The notes: generated by a model not told the origin, from the letters alone. 64,000 nt of DNA from Nannocystis exedens (GCF_002343915.1 NZ_NETK01000001.1:10130001-10194000); one strand, 5' to 3'. Counted from the first letter of the stretch, positions 6,522 through 16,117 are shown. Made by a program: numbers and translations.

Positions 6522-8927
6522 CTAGATCTCGAAGCAATAGAGGCGACGCGCACCGTTGCACGTGGCGGTGGGGTTGAAGGTCCAGGCGCTCGTGGCCAAA
6601 TTGCTGCGTCCGAAGATCGCGCTGACCACGGAGCTGCTCGAGGTCCAGTTGCTGCAGTTGGGGAGGGAGACCAGGCCGGCCTCGCTGGTGCTGGTCCATA
6701 CGTCCGCCGAGACCGTGGTGCCGGTTTCGGTGAGGTTGATGGGGGTGGCGATCGCGCCGTCGGTCAGATCGGCGAAGGTGTTGGCGATGAGCGCCCCGTC
6801 GATTCGCCGATAGCCGGAGATGGGGGACACGAAGCGCGTCGACGGGGCGCTGGCGTCGGTGCTGAGCCACACGTCCCAGGTGCCGCCGAGGCCGACCGCG
6901 TTGGCCCGGTCCTGGCACTTCGTCGCGGCGCCGCTGATGCCGCCGAGGTTGCCGTTGTACGTCGTGCTGGTGACGAACACCCGCTTGCCGGGCATGCACG
7001 CGAAGCAACCGTCGCCCTCGACGTTGTTGCCGTCGTCGCACCCCTCCTGCCCGGCCCAGACGTAACCGTCGCCGCACGTGGGGAGCTGGCAGTGGTTGAG
7101 GCAGCCGTCGGTCTGCGTGAGGTTCTTGTCGTCGCAGCCCTCGCCCGCCTGGACGAAGCCGTCGCCGCAGGCCGGCAGCTTGCACGCGAGGGTGCAGGTG
7201 CCGTTGTTGGCGTTGCCGGCGCCCTCGTCGCACTGCTCGCCGGGTTGGACGAAGCCGTCGCCGCAGCTCGGCAGCTTGCAGGCGTTGGTGCAGCCGTCGT
7301 CGTCGACGAGGTTGGCGTCGTCGCAGGCCTCGCCGGGGCCGGTGTAGCCGTCGCCGCAGATGGCGCCGGTGCAGTCGGGCTTGCAGGGCTGGTCCTCGCC
7401 GTTGTCCTCGCCGCCGTCGCACTGCTCGACGGACAGCCACAGGAGGCCGTCGCCGCACACGGCGTGCTTGCAGCTCAGGGTGCAGGCGCCGCTGTTGCTG
7501 TTGAGGTTGCTGACGTCGCACTGCTCGCCGAGGCTCGGCTGGATGAAGCCGTCGCCGCACGCGGGGAGGCGGCACAGGTCGGTGCAGCCGTCGTCCTGGT
7601 CGTGATTCGTGCCGTCGTCGCATTGCTCGCCGGGGTCGACGACGCCGTTGCCGCACTCCTCGAGCGCGCACAGCGGGCTGCAGCCGTCGTTGCCGACGAG
7701 GTTGCCGTCGTCGCAGCCCTCGCCGGGGCCGCGATCGCCGTCGCCGCAGACGTTGAGGTGGCAGCCGGCGAGGCAGCCCTTCTGGGGGCCGTTGTCCGGG
7801 CCGTTGTCGCACTCCTCGCTGCCGCTGCCCTGGTCGTGGACGAGGCCATCGCCGCAGATGGCGTGCTTGCAGGCCAGCGTACAGTCGCCGCCGTCGCTGT
7901 TGCCCGCGCCGGCGTCGCAGGCCTCGCCGGCCTGGACGAAGTGGTCGCCGCAGGCGGCGGCGGTGCAGGCGGTGGTGCAGGCGTCGGTGTCGATCGCGTT
8001 GCCGTCGTCGCAGGCCTCGGTGGCCTGGACGATGCCGTCGCCGCAGGTCGGGACGGTGCATGCGTTGGTGCATTCGTCGTCGTCGACGCCGTCGCCGTCG
8101 TCGCAGGCCTCGCCGGGCCCGACGTGACCGTCGCCGCAGACGCCTATCGTGCAATCGAGGGTGCACACGGCGTGGTCGGCGTTGTTCGGGCCGTGGTCGC
8201 ACTGCTCGCCGGGGCCGAGATCGCCGTCGCCGCAGACGTTGAGCAGGCAGTTGGCGCGGCAGGCCCCGCCGGGACCGTTGGCGGGGCCGTGGTCGCACTG
8301 CTCGCCGACGGCGGCCTGAAGGACGCTGTCGCCGCAGGTGGCGGCCACGCACAGGTTGCTGCAGGCGTCGTCGTCGACGGCGTTGGCGTCGTCGCAGGTC
8401 TCGGGCGGCTGGGCGATGCCGTCGCCGCAGGAGGCGAGGACGCAGGCGTTGGTGCAGGCGTCGCCGTCGACGTCGTTGCCGTCGTCGCAGGCCTCGCCGA
8501 GCTGGACGACGCCGTCGCCGCAGGCCGGGAGCGCGCATTCGTTGCTGCACGCGTCGTCGTCGACGTCGTTGCCGTCGTCGCAGACCTCCCCGGGGTCGAC
8601 GTGGCCGTCGCCGCAGACGGGGCCCGACGCGCAGCTGTCGACGTCGTCGCCGTCGTCGCACGCCTCGCCGGGGCCGACGTGGCCGTCGCCGCAGACGTTC
8701 AGGGTGCAATCGAGCTTGCAGGCGGCGGCGTTGCCGTTGGCCGCGCCGTCGTCGCATTCCTCGCCGGGGTCGAGCTGGCCGTCGCCGCACGGTTGCTCGG
8801 GCGTGGGGTCGGTGATGTGGATCGAGACCTCCACGCTGCCGTCGCAGCCGGCGGCCAGGAGGTGCAGCGCCGTCGCAAGTACACACGTGTACGTGCGACG
8901 AGCCTCGCGGGACTTCGTGTTCTCCAT
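6522..8927 (-). CDS. Lipoprotein with 19 DUF4215 Cys-rich repeats and C-terminal DUF1554
   Basis: An 801-residue secreted protein. A signal peptide ends in a lipobox (ATALHLLAAGC). Then follow 19 repeats of about 35 residues with the pattern CGDGxxxPGExCDDGN...CxxxC (DUF4215 / myxococcal Cys-rich repeat). The last 160 residues (KRVFVTSTTYNGNLGGISGA to CNGARRLYCFEI) match DUF1554, a lectin-like C-terminal domain found in surface proteins. The repeats hold paired cysteines, probably disulfide-bonded, forming a stiff stalk that displays the DUF1554 head. The ATG at 8927 directly precedes the signal peptide; a TAGAAA hexamer six nt upstream may be a -10. The CGDG pattern is conserved, but individual repeats vary in length, so this is an old array. 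Confidence 0.9.
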   Translation of the reverse strand: MENTKSREARRTYTCVLATALHLLAAGCDGSVEVSIHITDPTPEQPCGDGQLDPGEECDDGAANGNAAACKLDCTLNVCGDGHVGPGEACDDGDDVDSCASGPVCGDGHVDPGEVCDDGNDVDDDACSNECALPACGDGVVQLGEACDDGNDVDGDACTNACVLASCGDGIAQPPETCDDANAVDDDACSNLCVAATCGDSVLQAAVGEQCDHGPANGPGGACRANCLLNVCGDGDLGPGEQCDHGPNNADHAVCTLDCTIGVCGDGHVGPGEACDDGDGVDDDECTNACTVPTCGDGIVQATEACDDGNAIDTDACTTACTAAACGDHFVQAGEACDAGAGNSDGGDCTLACKHAICGDGLVHDQGSGSEECDNGPDNGPQKGCLAGCHLNVCGDGDRGPGEGCDDGNLVGNDGCSPLCALEECGNGVVDPGEQCDDGTNHDQDDGCTDLCRLPACGDGFIQPSLGEQCDVSNLNSNSGACTLSCKHAVCGDGLLWLSVEQCDGGEDNGEDQPCKPDCTGAICGDGYTGPGEACDDANLVDDDGCTNACKLPSCGDGFVQPGEQCDEGAGNANNGTCTLACKLPACGDGFVQAGEGCDDKNLTQTDGCLNHCQLPTCGDGYVWAGQEGCDDGNNVEGDGCFACMPGKRVFVTSTTYNGNLGGISGAATKCQDRANAVGLGGTWDVWLSTDASAPSTRFVSPISGYRRIDGALIANTFADLTDGAIATPINLTETGTTVSADVWTSTSEAGLVSLPNCSNWTSSSSVVSAIFGRSNLATSAWTFNPTATCNGARRLYCFEI

Positions 8928-9983
8928 GCTTTTTCTACTCCGATCGATTGGTTGGACAAGGGCCGACCCTCGCCGCGACGATCAGGCGCGGCGCGAGCGA
9001 GAGGACCGGCATGACAGCTTCGGCCGCGAGCGGGTCTCCGGCCGATAGCGATTCGTTCGCCGGGGCGATATTCGCCGAGGGCCGGCGCCGAAATCGGTCG
9101 ACCTGAACTTCGAGCCATGTGAGTTCGGACCGCAGCGCCGCGCTGCCGAACGGTCGGAGTCGCGCGGACGTGCGAGGGCGAGCGCGGGGGTCGACGCCTG
9201 CGCCAGGGCGCGGCGAGGCCGGGCCGGCGAGCAGCTGCTTATTCTATGGATAGTGCGATCGCTGCCGCGGGTGTCGGCAGTTCGGCGTCGTATTCGTCGC
9301 GCCCGCTGTCACTCTCGGGCGGGGTCCGAAGCGGGACCGTTGTGGTCCGGCACGTCTTCGCGTCGGACCCGCGGGGGCGAGGCCAGAAGCGCGAGAGCTC
9401 CCGCAGACTCCCGCGCCGGTGCACCACCCGTGGCCGCGCGCGCCTGAATTGGGATCCGACGCGGGCGGCGTCGCGCCGTGGCGGTGTGCGGTGGACTGTC
9501 TCGGCGACGACGTCGTTCGTGCTGGCTCGACCGTGCTTCACTGCCACGGTTGGGGCTGCGGAGCACGATCGTGGACAGGGCGCGCGCGAGGCTTCGGAGC
9601 CGATGGTCGCGGTCCGGCGAATGCGGGTTGCCCGACCCTGTGCCGGCTTGCGAATCGTCGGCGCCTGCTCGAGGACTGCAGCAGCGACGGCGGGAGCCGG
9701 CCCGGGCGATCGATGAGAGCATCTTCGACGCGAGCGTCGCCGGGGAGGCCGATCGCAAGGGAGGGAACGACGAGCTCGGCGCCAGGCACGAATACGATGA
9801 CATGACGCTCGCCACGCACCGGGACCACGTCCACTTCGCCGTCGCGGCGGGAGGTGGCGGGGCACCGGCCGCGCTCGCGGGCCGCGCGGCGATTGTAAAG
9901 CGGCCGTTGACAGCGCAGCCAACGCAAGATCGCTTCCGCCCGCGCGGCGAATGGTTCATCGTCTGGTGGGAGGATGATTGGAT
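8928..9983. other. 1.06-kb gap without a recognisable gene
   Basis: Open frames on both strands (for example 9246-9716 plus, 9538-9927 minus) have Arg/Ser-rich translations unlike any family I recognise and lack plausible starts. A perfect TTGACA (9907-9912) lies about 70 nt before the next gene, but no good -10 follows at 17 nt. It is treated as non-coding; a small RNA cannot be excluded. Confidence 0.5.
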
Positions 9984-10571
9984 ATGACTCTTAAGACATC
10001 TCATCACGAGCGCGCGCTGGCGGCCGCGGCGGGGCTCGTGGGGCGGCCGCGGCTGCGGTTCGGGCTGATGTTGACGCTGGTCGCGGCGTGCGGGCCGGGG
10101 CCGAGCGAGGGGGAGACGGAGGCGCCTGGCGAGGGGTCGACCGGGTCGACGGCCGCAGAGGCGACGACGCCGGCGCTGACGACGAGCGGCGGCGCGGACG
10201 AGACCGGCGGGGCGACGGGGACGGGCGGGGCGCTGACGACGGGGACGACCGGCAGCGGCGAGGCGAGCACGTCGACCGGCGGCGAGGACACGCTGCTGAC
10301 CGACGCGACGACGTTCGCGAGCTCGACGACGACGACCTCGGGCGAGACCGGGACGGGTGAGGCGACGGACACCGGGACGGGCACGGACAGCAGCACCGGC
10401 GGGCTCGACGATTGCGTCGACATGCGCACCGGCGAGGTCGACTGGGCCTGCTGCGAGCGGCAGATGTGGCAGCCGTCGCCGCAATGCACGCCGTGGGGCC
10501 CGCCGGCGCCGCCGGCGGCGCTGCGCGAGCGGCTGCAGCAGGCCCGGGCGGCCCGCGGGAGGTGGGTATGA
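9984..10571 (+). CDS. Small lipoprotein with Thr/Gly-rich linker
   Basis: About 195 residues. The N-terminus has a basic stretch, then LRFGLMLTLVAAC, a type-II signal peptide with lipobox VAAC. Residues about 35-140 are a low-complexity Thr/Ser/Gly/Glu linker. The C-terminal 55 residues (LDDCVDMRTGEVDWACCERQMWQPSPQC...) contain four cysteines and look like a small folded head. The ATG at 9984 is preferred over the TTG at 9978 because AGGA lies eight nt upstream of it. The stop overlaps the start of the ferritin-like gene (ATGA), so the pair is translationally coupled. The function is unknown. Confidence 0.8.
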   Translation: MTLKTSHHERALAAAAGLVGRPRLRFGLMLTLVAACGPGPSEGETEAPGEGSTGSTAAEATTPALTTSGGADETGGATGTGGALTTGTTGSGEASTSTGGEDTLLTDATTFASSTTTTSGETGTGEATDTGTGTDSSTGGLDDCVDMRTGEVDWACCERQMWQPSPQCTPWGPPAPPAALRERLQQARAARGRWV

Positions 10572-11380
10572 GCAGCCTCGATCTGCGCGGGGCGGCCGAT
10601 CGCGCCGACCTGCGCCTCGACGCGCGCGCGCTGGCGGAGCTCGACGAGGTCGACCGGAGGTCGGCGATCCTGACGTGGCGCGGGCGCATGCTCAACGAGC
10701 ACGTGTCGGCGCGCGTGTTCTCGGCGCTGGCCCGACAGCTCGAGCGCGCCGGGATCCGCGGCGATCGGCGCGCGCGGGTGGCGGCGATGGTGGCGGAGGA
10801 GTGGCGCCACGCCGATCGCTGCGCGGCGGTGGTCGAGGTGCTCGGCGGCGAGCCGGTGATCGAATTGCCGTCGCTGCCGCCGGTGCCCGAGCACGAGGAC
10901 GCGGACCCGCTCGAGGCGGTGCTGCGCAACGTGATCAGCGTGTCGTGCCTGAGCGAGACGGTGGCGGTGGCGCTGATCGACGCCGAGCGCCGGTCGGCGG
11001 GGCCGCCGGCGCTGCAGCGATTGTTGGCGGAGATCCTCGCCGACGAGGTCGGACACGCGCGGTTCGGCTGGCGGCTGCTCGAGGAGCTGGCGCCGTCGCT
11101 GTCCCCGGCGCTGCGCGAGCGGCTGGGCGACTACCTGGTGATCGCGCTCGACGAGCTGGCGACGCACGAGCTGTCGCACCTGCCGGCGCGCGCGAGCCCG
11201 TCGACGGCGGCGGAGGCGGTCGGGGTGTGCGACGGGCACGCGGCGCGCCGGCTGTTCTTCGCCACGGTCCACGAGGTGATCGTGCCGGGGCTGCAGGCGT
11301 CGGGGCTGCCGGCGCTGTCGGCCTGGCGGGCGGCGCAGGCGACCGGCACCTGGGCCGGCGCGATGGCGGGCGCGCGGTAG
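10568..11380 (+). CDS. Ferritin-like di-iron domain protein
   Basis: A 270-residue helical protein with the ligand pattern of a ferritin-like four-helix bundle: MVAEEWRHADRC (ExxH), SCLSETVAVALIDAE (Glu) and ILADEVGHARFGW (DExxH). Such proteins bind a di-iron centre and act as oxidases, hydroxylases or iron stores. A later His-rich segment (THELSHLP; FFATVHEVIVPG) follows the bundle. Its ATG overlaps the stop of the upstream lipoprotein gene, so both are in one transcript; the lipoprotein may be its partner at the envelope, although this protein itself shows no signal peptide. It is convergent with the LysR gene, with CATG arrays between. Confidence 0.75.
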   Translation: MSSLDLRGAADRADLRLDARALAELDEVDRRSAILTWRGRMLNEHVSARVFSALARQLERAGIRGDRRARVAAMVAEEWRHADRCAAVVEVLGGEPVIELPSLPPVPEHEDADPLEAVLRNVISVSCLSETVAVALIDAERRSAGPPALQRLLAEILADEVGHARFGWRLLEELAPSLSPALRERLGDYLVIALDELATHELSHLPARASPSTAAEAVGVCDGHAARRLFFATVHEVIVPGLQASGLPALSAWRAAQATGTWAGAMAGAR

Positions 11381-11467
11381 CTCGCGCTCGATCGCCGGTC
11401 GGTCCGTCGGCGCGTCGGACCGGCCGGAGCTGGGCCGAGGCTGCTGCGCGAGCTGCCGGGGGCGGGA

Positions 11468-11509
11468 TATGGTCTTTCGGGCATGTCCTTCGGAACATTT
11501 TACGATAGC
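11468..11509. repeat. CATG 14-nt array A
   Basis: Units start at 11468 (TATG), 11482 (CATG) and 11496 (CATT), exactly 14 nt apart; the middle unit is CATGTCCTTCGGAA. It lies in the gap between the convergent ferritin-like and LysR genes. Confidence 0.6.
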
Positions 11510-11588
11510 TCGGCCGCGGCGCGCTCGAGCGATCGGGGCGCTGCTCCGGCGAGGGGTGCTCGCGCGCGGGGATTGCTGTATCTCAGGA

Positions 11589-11628
11589 CATGCTCTTTCG
11601 AGCATGTTTTTTGCGACATTCCACGGCC
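11589..11628. repeat. CATG 14-nt array B
   Basis: Units at 11589 (CATGCTCTTTCGAG), 11603 (CATGTTTTTTGCGA) and 11617 (CATT) keep the 14-nt period. The array ends 18-30 nt from the stop of the minus-strand LysR gene. The T-run (11607-11612) could assist termination. Confidence 0.65.
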
Positions 11629-11645
11629 GTGAGGCCGCGGCGCCG

Positions 11646-12575
11646 TCAGGCGATCGGGGTGCGGGCGAGCTCGGCCGCGAGGGCGCGGTAGACGGCCTGG
11701 CGGGGGTCGTGGTCGCGGTAGAGGAGGCGGAAGTAGTCGATGAGCAGGGCGACGGTGGGGAAGACCCGGCGCAGGCGACCGGCGCGCAGCTCGGCCTCGA
11801 TCATGTAGAGGGGCAGGACGGCGACGCCCTCGCCGGCGAGCGCCTGGACCTTGACGGCGGCGCCGAGGCCGAGCCAGCGATGGCCGCCGAACCGCGGCAG
11901 GGCCGGGGCCGTGGGGGCGCCGCTGAAGTAGTTGAAGAGAGGGGTGCGGGCGTCGATGTCGAGCAGGACGTGGCGGGCGACGTCCTCGGGGCGCGCCAGC
12001 GGGAGGCGGTCGAGCAGCTCGGGCGCGGCGACGAAGGCGTAGCGCTCCTCGTGCAGGCGCTCGGCGAGCAGCCGGTTGTCGTCGATGCGCGCGGAGGTGA
12101 CGGCGCAGTCGACGAGGCCGCTGCGCAGGCGGTCGACGATCTCCTGACCTGACCCGAAGAACAGGTGCATGGTGACCCGCGGCAGGGCGGCCCGCAGGCG
12201 CGGCAAGGTGGGGACGAGCCACGACATGCCGAGCTCGAAGCGGGTGCCGAGCGTGAGCTCGACCGGCGGCGGGTCGTCCTCGCCGCGGACGACCCGGACG
12301 CACGCGGCGGCCTCGCCGAGGCAGGCGCGCGCGCGCGGGAGCAAGGACAGGCCGGCGTCGGTGAGCCGCACGGAGCGGGTGGTGCGGACGAACAGGGCGG
12401 CGCCGAGCTGCTGCTCGAGCAGGCGGATCCGCTGGCCGACGGCGGCGGGGGTGAGGGCGAGGGCGCGCGCGGCTGTCCTGAAGTTCAGGTGCTCGGCGGC
12501 GGCGACGAAGCAGCGCAGGCTGTCGATCGCGGGCAGGTCGCTGGCGGCCGGCGGGGCGGGGCGCGGTCGGCTCAC
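11646..12575 (-). CDS. LysR-family transcriptional regulator
   Basis: A 309-residue LTTR. The winged helix-turn-helix is [20 protein letters not shown] then [20 protein letters not shown] with [14 protein letters not shown]. The periplasmic-binding-like effector domain follows ([53 protein letters not shown]). The start is a GTG at 12575 whose TG is shared with the TGA stop of the upstream kinase-like gene, so the two genes form a coupled operon. The effector and targets are unknown. Confidence 0.9.
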   Translation of the reverse strand: MSRPRPAPPAASDLPAIDSLRCFVAAAEHLNFRTAARALALTPAAVGQRIRLLEQQLGAALFVRTTRSVRLTDAGLSLLPRARACLGEAAACVRVVRGEDDPPPVELTLGTRFELGMSWLVPTLPRLRAALPRVTMHLFFGSGQEIVDRLRSGLVDCAVTSARIDDNRLLAERLHEERYAFVAAPELLDRLPLARPEDVARHVLLDIDARTPLFNYFSGAPTAPALPRFGGHRWLGLGAAVKVQALAGEGVAVLPLYMIEAELRAGRLRRVFPTVALLIDYFRLLYRDHDPRQAVYRALAAELARTPIA

Positions 12576-13552
12576 GCGTGGTCCTGGCGGTACGTCGCCA
12601 GCGCCGACTCGTGCGCGCGCTGGCCCCGAGCCTGGGCGCGCTCGCGGTGCTCGGCCCAGCCGGCGGCGGCGATCCAGTCGGCCAGCGGCTCGATGGCGCC
12701 GGCGAGGGCGCTGGCGCGGCGCAGCAAGGCGATCCGCTGCGACAGCCACGGCTCGCGGATCGACCGCGTGGCCTGCATGGTGTCGGCGCTCGGATCGATG
12801 GTGGGGGTGACGGGCGGCAGGGCGGCGAGGTCGAGCGCGGGGTCGCCGAGGCGGAGCGCGTCCCAGCCGAGCACGTACCAGGCGCCCGCCGGGGTGACGC
12901 GCAGGTTGCCGGGTCGCTGCAGGGCGCCGTGGACGGGGAGGTCGGCCGGCACGGCGAAGGCGGGCGAGCTGCGCACGAGGGCGGTGACGCGATCGACCTC
13001 GCCGGCGAGCCAGGCGAGCGTGGCGGGTTCGACGAACGGCGGGAGGGCGGCGCGAGCGGCCCGCAAGGCGGCGGTGCAGCGGGTGAACCGATCGGCGAGG
13101 TAGGCGTCGCAGCAGGTGTGCGGCGGCCCGGGCAGGCGCGCGGCGAGGTCGCGGTCGGCGTGCAGGCGGCCGACGAGGGTGGTGAGGGCGCGGGCCAGAT
13201 CTGGCGCTTCGGACAGGTCGCGCACGACGACGCCGTCGATGTGCTCGAGCACCAGGCCGGCGAACGGGGTGTCGACGATCTCGAGCCAGCCGCAGATCCG
13301 CGGCGCGTGGTAGCGGGCGACCAGCGGCGCGCCGAGGTCGTGCCAGCGACGCAGCGCGGCGTGACCGGCCGCGTCGGCGGCGAGCTCCAGGTCGTAGCGG
13401 GCGCGGGCGTCGGCGATCGTGAACGAGGCCCGCGCGCTGTCGCCTCGCTCCGGCACGTGGCGCACGGCCAGCGTCGCCGGGTCGAGCGCGAGTCCGGCCG
13501 CGAGCATGCGGACCTGGGCCGTGACGCGCGGGGTGAGCTCGGACAGGAGCAT
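12572..13552 (-). CDS. APH-like phosphotransferase, probable pseudokinase
   Basis: 326 residues with the outline of the aminoglycoside phosphotransferase (APH/choline kinase) fold. [15 protein letters not shown] resembles the N-lobe hinge and the C-lobe reads [15 protein letters not shown] ... [21 protein letters not shown]. In active members this is HxDxxxxN ... IDWexxxxGDPxxDLA. Here the catalytic Asp is Ala (HGAL) and the Mg-binding Asp of the IDW motif is Gly (LGWD), although Asn and GDP..DLA are kept. It therefore probably lacks kinase activity. It is translationally coupled to the LysR gene. A TATAGT hexamer (rc of 13564-13569) lies 11 nt before the ATG. Confidence 0.7.
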   Translation of the reverse strand: MLLSELTPRVTAQVRMLAAGLALDPATLAVRHVPERGDSARASFTIADARARYDLELAADAAGHAALRRWHDLGAPLVARYHAPRICGWLEIVDTPFAGLVLEHIDGVVVRDLSEAPDLARALTTLVGRLHADRDLAARLPGPPHTCCDAYLADRFTRCTAALRAARAALPPFVEPATLAWLAGEVDRVTALVRSSPAFAVPADLPVHGALQRPGNLRVTPAGAWYVLGWDALRLGDPALDLAALPPVTPTIDPSADTMQATRSIREPWLSQRIALLRRASALAGAIEPLADWIAAAGWAEHRERAQARGQRAHESALATYRQDHA

Positions 13553-13677
13553 CGAGGCGGGACACTATACGCCCGGCCGGGCCGCGGCAGGAGGCCCCCC
13601 GCAGATCGGGGACGGGCGCCCGGGATCGCGCGGCGCCGGGGGCCGCCCGGCGCGCGCCCCGGGGGCCGCGGGCGTGT

Positions 13678-13693
13678 TAGCGTGACGAACATG
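13678..13693 (+). promoter_or_regulatory. Leaderless-type promoter and ATG in front of intron 1
   Basis: TAGCGT (13678-13683) lies seven nt before an ATG (13691-13693), which is followed at once by the intron's GTGCG. The arrangement is nearly identical to the promoter at 16118-16132 (GTAGCGT...ATG), so this ATG was probably the leaderless start codon of the lipoprotein now found after the intron. Confidence 0.55.
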
Positions 13694-15679
13694 GTGCGTC
13701 CTGACGACGACGAGGATCGGACCCCCGCAGGGGGCGAGGACTCGTCATCATGTCGCACGGTTTCAGCGGGTGAGAGTCCCGCCCGGGTAAGCGCCGGAGC
13801 ACCCGGAAGCAGACCCCAGGTCCAGGGAGAGATCCTTGCGGCCCGAGCGGGGTGTCGAAAGCCTGTCCTTGGAGACAGGGAGCGAAGCTGCGGGCCGCAA
13901 CGCGCAGTGAACGCCGAGCAAGCCTCGTCAGATTCTCAGCCGAAAGGTGATCGGGAGGGCCGAGCCCGTCATGACAGGGCGAAGGCGACGGACAGCGTGT
14001 CAGTTCCGGAAAGTGCGCTGGACCTCCCCGGGGTAGTGGCGGCGGCACGTAGCGAAGGAACCGTGCGGAACAGGAGAGACCCTCCCTGGCGGCCTGCGTC
14101 GGGTGAAGCGGCAGGTATAAGCGCGGAGCGTGAAGTCCTGTCGCGCCAGGAGGGAGTCCGAGGGGGCCGTAGTACCTGCGAAGCGGCGGACAACGCCGTG
14201 GAGGGAAGGGCCCCTGCTTCGGTCGCGCTTGACGCTGAGGGTAAGTGCGAGGGCATGGCCGCGAGGCCCAACGACCCCGCGTTCAAAGTACGAGAACTTC
14301 AGCGCAAGCTTGGGGAGTGTGCCAAGTCGAGCAAGACACGGCGCTTCCACGCGTTGTACGACCGGATCCACAGGGATGACGTCCTGCTGGAGGCGTGGAA
14401 GTGTGTGCGGAGGAACCGCGGGGCGGCCGGCGTCGATGGGGTGACCATCGAGGCGATCGAGCAGACGGGGGTCACGAAGTGGCTCGGCGAGCTCGCGGTC
14501 GATCTGCGTGAGGGACGCTACCGCCCGCAGCCGGTGCGGCGGCAGTACATCCCGAAGGGCGACGGGGGGCAGCGGCCGCTCGGGATTCCGACTGTACGGG
14601 ACCGAGTGGTGCAGGCAGCGACGAAGATCGTGCTGGAGCCGATCTTCGAGGCGGACTTCCTGGCGTGCAGCCACGGGTTCCGTCCGAAGAGGTGCGCGCA
14701 GCAGGCCATGGAGGTCGTCCGCGAGGCCGGCAACCAGAGCCACGTCTTCGTCGTCGACGCGGACATCCGGAGCTTCTTCGACAACATCGACCAAGAGATC
14801 CTGATCGAGCTGGTGAAGGAGCGTGTATCGGATCGGCGGGTGTTGAAGCGGATCCGCAAATGGCTCGAAGCGGGTGTGATGGAGAACTGGAGGATCCGCG
14901 AGACGCTCGCGGGAACGCCCCAGGGCGGCGTAATCTCGCCGCTGCTGGCCAACATCTACCTGCACGCCTTCGACCGTGCGTGGGAGGCCGAGGGCTCGCA
15001 CCTGGGCCTGCTCGTGCGTTACGCCGACGATCTGGTGATCATGTGTCGCAGACAGTCGGCGGCGAAGGCGGCGATGCAGAAGGCGCGGGAGCTCCTCGCG
15101 CGACTGCGACTCGAGCTGCACCCGGACAAGACGCGCCTGGTGGACATGCGGTACGGCCGCGGGAGCTTCGACTTCCTCGGCTGCACCTTTCGCAAGCGGC
15201 GCAGCATCCAACGTGCGCCGAAGTTCCACTTCATGCAGCGGTGGCCTTCGCCGCGCGCGATGAAGCGGATCCGCGAGAAGGTCCACACGCTGACCTCGGT
15301 GCGAGGCAACCAGGCCAAGGACGTGAAGCAGATCATCGCGGCCTTGAACCCTGTGCTTCGTGGCTGGGCCGAATACTTCAGGACAGGCAACGCGGACGCG
15401 AAGTTCAACCAGGTCGACCACTACGTGCGCGCCCGAATCGCGCGCTGGGTATGGCGACGTGGCGGACAACGCCCGCGCTGTCGGCCGAGCAAGTGGACCC
15501 ACGAGCGCCTCTACGAGATGGGCCTCCACCAACTCCGCACATCCGTGCGCTATCCGGCGCACGCCACTCCTCCAAGACCGTCGGTAAGCCGTGTGCGGGA
15601 AAACCGCACGCACGGTTTGACAGGGGGTCCTGGGCAACCTCAGGGCGGTGCAACGCCCAGAAAGTCATAGGATCTACCA
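13694..15679 (+). mobile_element. Group II intron 1
   Basis: The element begins GTGCGTCCTGACGACG, fitting the GUGYG 5' end of group II introns, and contains a reverse transcriptase ORF. The 3' part has a clear domain V: AAGCCGTGTGCGG GAAA ACCGCACGCACGGTTT at about 15586-15618, followed by a domain VI-like hairpin region. The last bases are AGGATCTACCA before an ATG. A second intron at 44710 shares both ends and the long structured 5' region (cgggtgagagtcccgcccggg) but is diverged. The exact 3' boundary is uncertain by a few nt because ATG flanks the element on both sides. Confidence 0.85.
14255..15670 (+). CDS. ltrA: Group II intron reverse transcriptase/maturase
   Basis: A 471-residue intron-encoded protein. 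RT motifs appear in order: [16 protein letters not shown] (RT0/1), [19 protein letters not shown] (RT2), [12 protein letters not shown] (RT3), [13 protein letters not shown] (RT3/4), [18 protein letters not shown] (RT4), [13 protein letters not shown] (RT5, intact YADD), [11 protein letters not shown] (RT6) and [11 protein letters not shown] (RT7). The maturase X domain is [17 protein letters not shown]. No HNH endonuclease is visible, so it is an En-minus type that would insert at replication forks or other DNA ends. The ATG at 14255 is chosen as the first good start before the RT domain. The gene lies in intron domain IV; its tail overlaps domain V. Confidence 0.88.
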   Translation: MAARPNDPAFKVRELQRKLGECAKSSKTRRFHALYDRIHRDDVLLEAWKCVRRNRGAAGVDGVTIEAIEQTGVTKWLGELAVDLREGRYRPQPVRRQYIPKGDGGQRPLGIPTVRDRVVQAATKIVLEPIFEADFLACSHGFRPKRCAQQAMEVVREAGNQSHVFVVDADIRSFFDNIDQEILIELVKERVSDRRVLKRIRKWLEAGVMENWRIRETLAGTPQGGVISPLLANIYLHAFDRAWEAEGSHLGLLVRYADDLVIMCRRQSAAKAAMQKARELLARLRLELHPDKTRLVDMRYGRGSFDFLGCTFRKRRSIQRAPKFHFMQRWPSPRAMKRIREKVHTLTSVRGNQAKDVKQIIAALNPVLRGWAEYFRTGNADAKFNQVDHYVRARIARWVWRRGGQRPRCRPSKWTHERLYEMGLHQLRTSVRYPAHATPPRPSVSRVRENRTHGLTGGPGQPQGGATPRKS

Positions 15680-15942
15680 ATGCCCGACTCCGACTCGATG
15701 CAGCGGCTGGCCTCGCGGGGCGTCGCCGCGGCCGCCGTGACGGTCCTCCTCGGCGGCGCGGCGCTCCTCGGCCTCGAGAGCTGCGCCCAGAGCGGCAGCA
15801 GCAAGCCGATCCAGGCGGCCGAGCCGAAGCCCGCGCTGGACCCGAGGCCGACCCGGCGCCGGACGCGAAGCCGCAGCCGCAGCCGCAGCCGGAGCCGGAG
15901 CCGGTGCAGCGACCGCCCGAGCTGGCGCCGCCGGTGACCTGA
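15680..15942 (+). pseudogene. Small Pro-rich lipoprotein, intron-interrupted and frameshifted
   Basis: Starts at the ATG that ends intron 1 (MPDSDSMQRLASRG...). It has a signal peptide with lipobox (VTVLLGGAALLGLESC), then SGSSKPIQAAEPKPALDP. After that the frame turns into an Arg/Ser run, while the +1 frame from about 15842 continues with EADPAPDAKPQPQP...PPELAPPVT and a stop at 15942. This Pro/Glu/Gln tail matches the style of the intact lipoprotein at 16130. A one-base indel near 15840 thus seems to have broken the gene. Before the intron arrived it probably began at the ATG at 13691. Confidence 0.65.
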
Positions 15943-15965
15943 GCGGCGACGGGCGTCCGCGAGAA

Positions 15966-16057
15966 CATGCCCGATCGAGCATGGGATGAAGTACATGCTC
16001 GTAGGGACATGTCGCAGAGGGCATGATTGGTCGGGCAGGTCCGAAAGGACAGCAGGG
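15966..16057. repeat. CATG 14-nt array C
   Basis: Five perfect CATG at 15966, 15980, 15994, 16008 and 16022, then degenerate CAGG (16036) and CAGC (16050), all exactly 14 nt apart. It starts 24 nt after the stop of the broken lipoprotein gene. Confidence 0.75.
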
Positions 16058-16117
16058 CGCGGCGGTGCGTCGGGCGCGGGCGCGCGGCGGCCCGGGTGTG
16101 GCGGCGCGCCGGCGTGG

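Noticed and set aside
9246-9922. Overlapping frames in the gap 8928-9983
   Set aside because: Translations are Arg/Ser-rich in all frames, with no domain, signal peptide or start signal; typical of GC-rich non-coding DNA.
12578-14254. N-terminal extension of the intron 1 reverse transcriptase by more than 550 residues
   Set aside because: The frame runs antisense through the APH-like gene and the structured 5' part of the intron; the protein starts near 14255.
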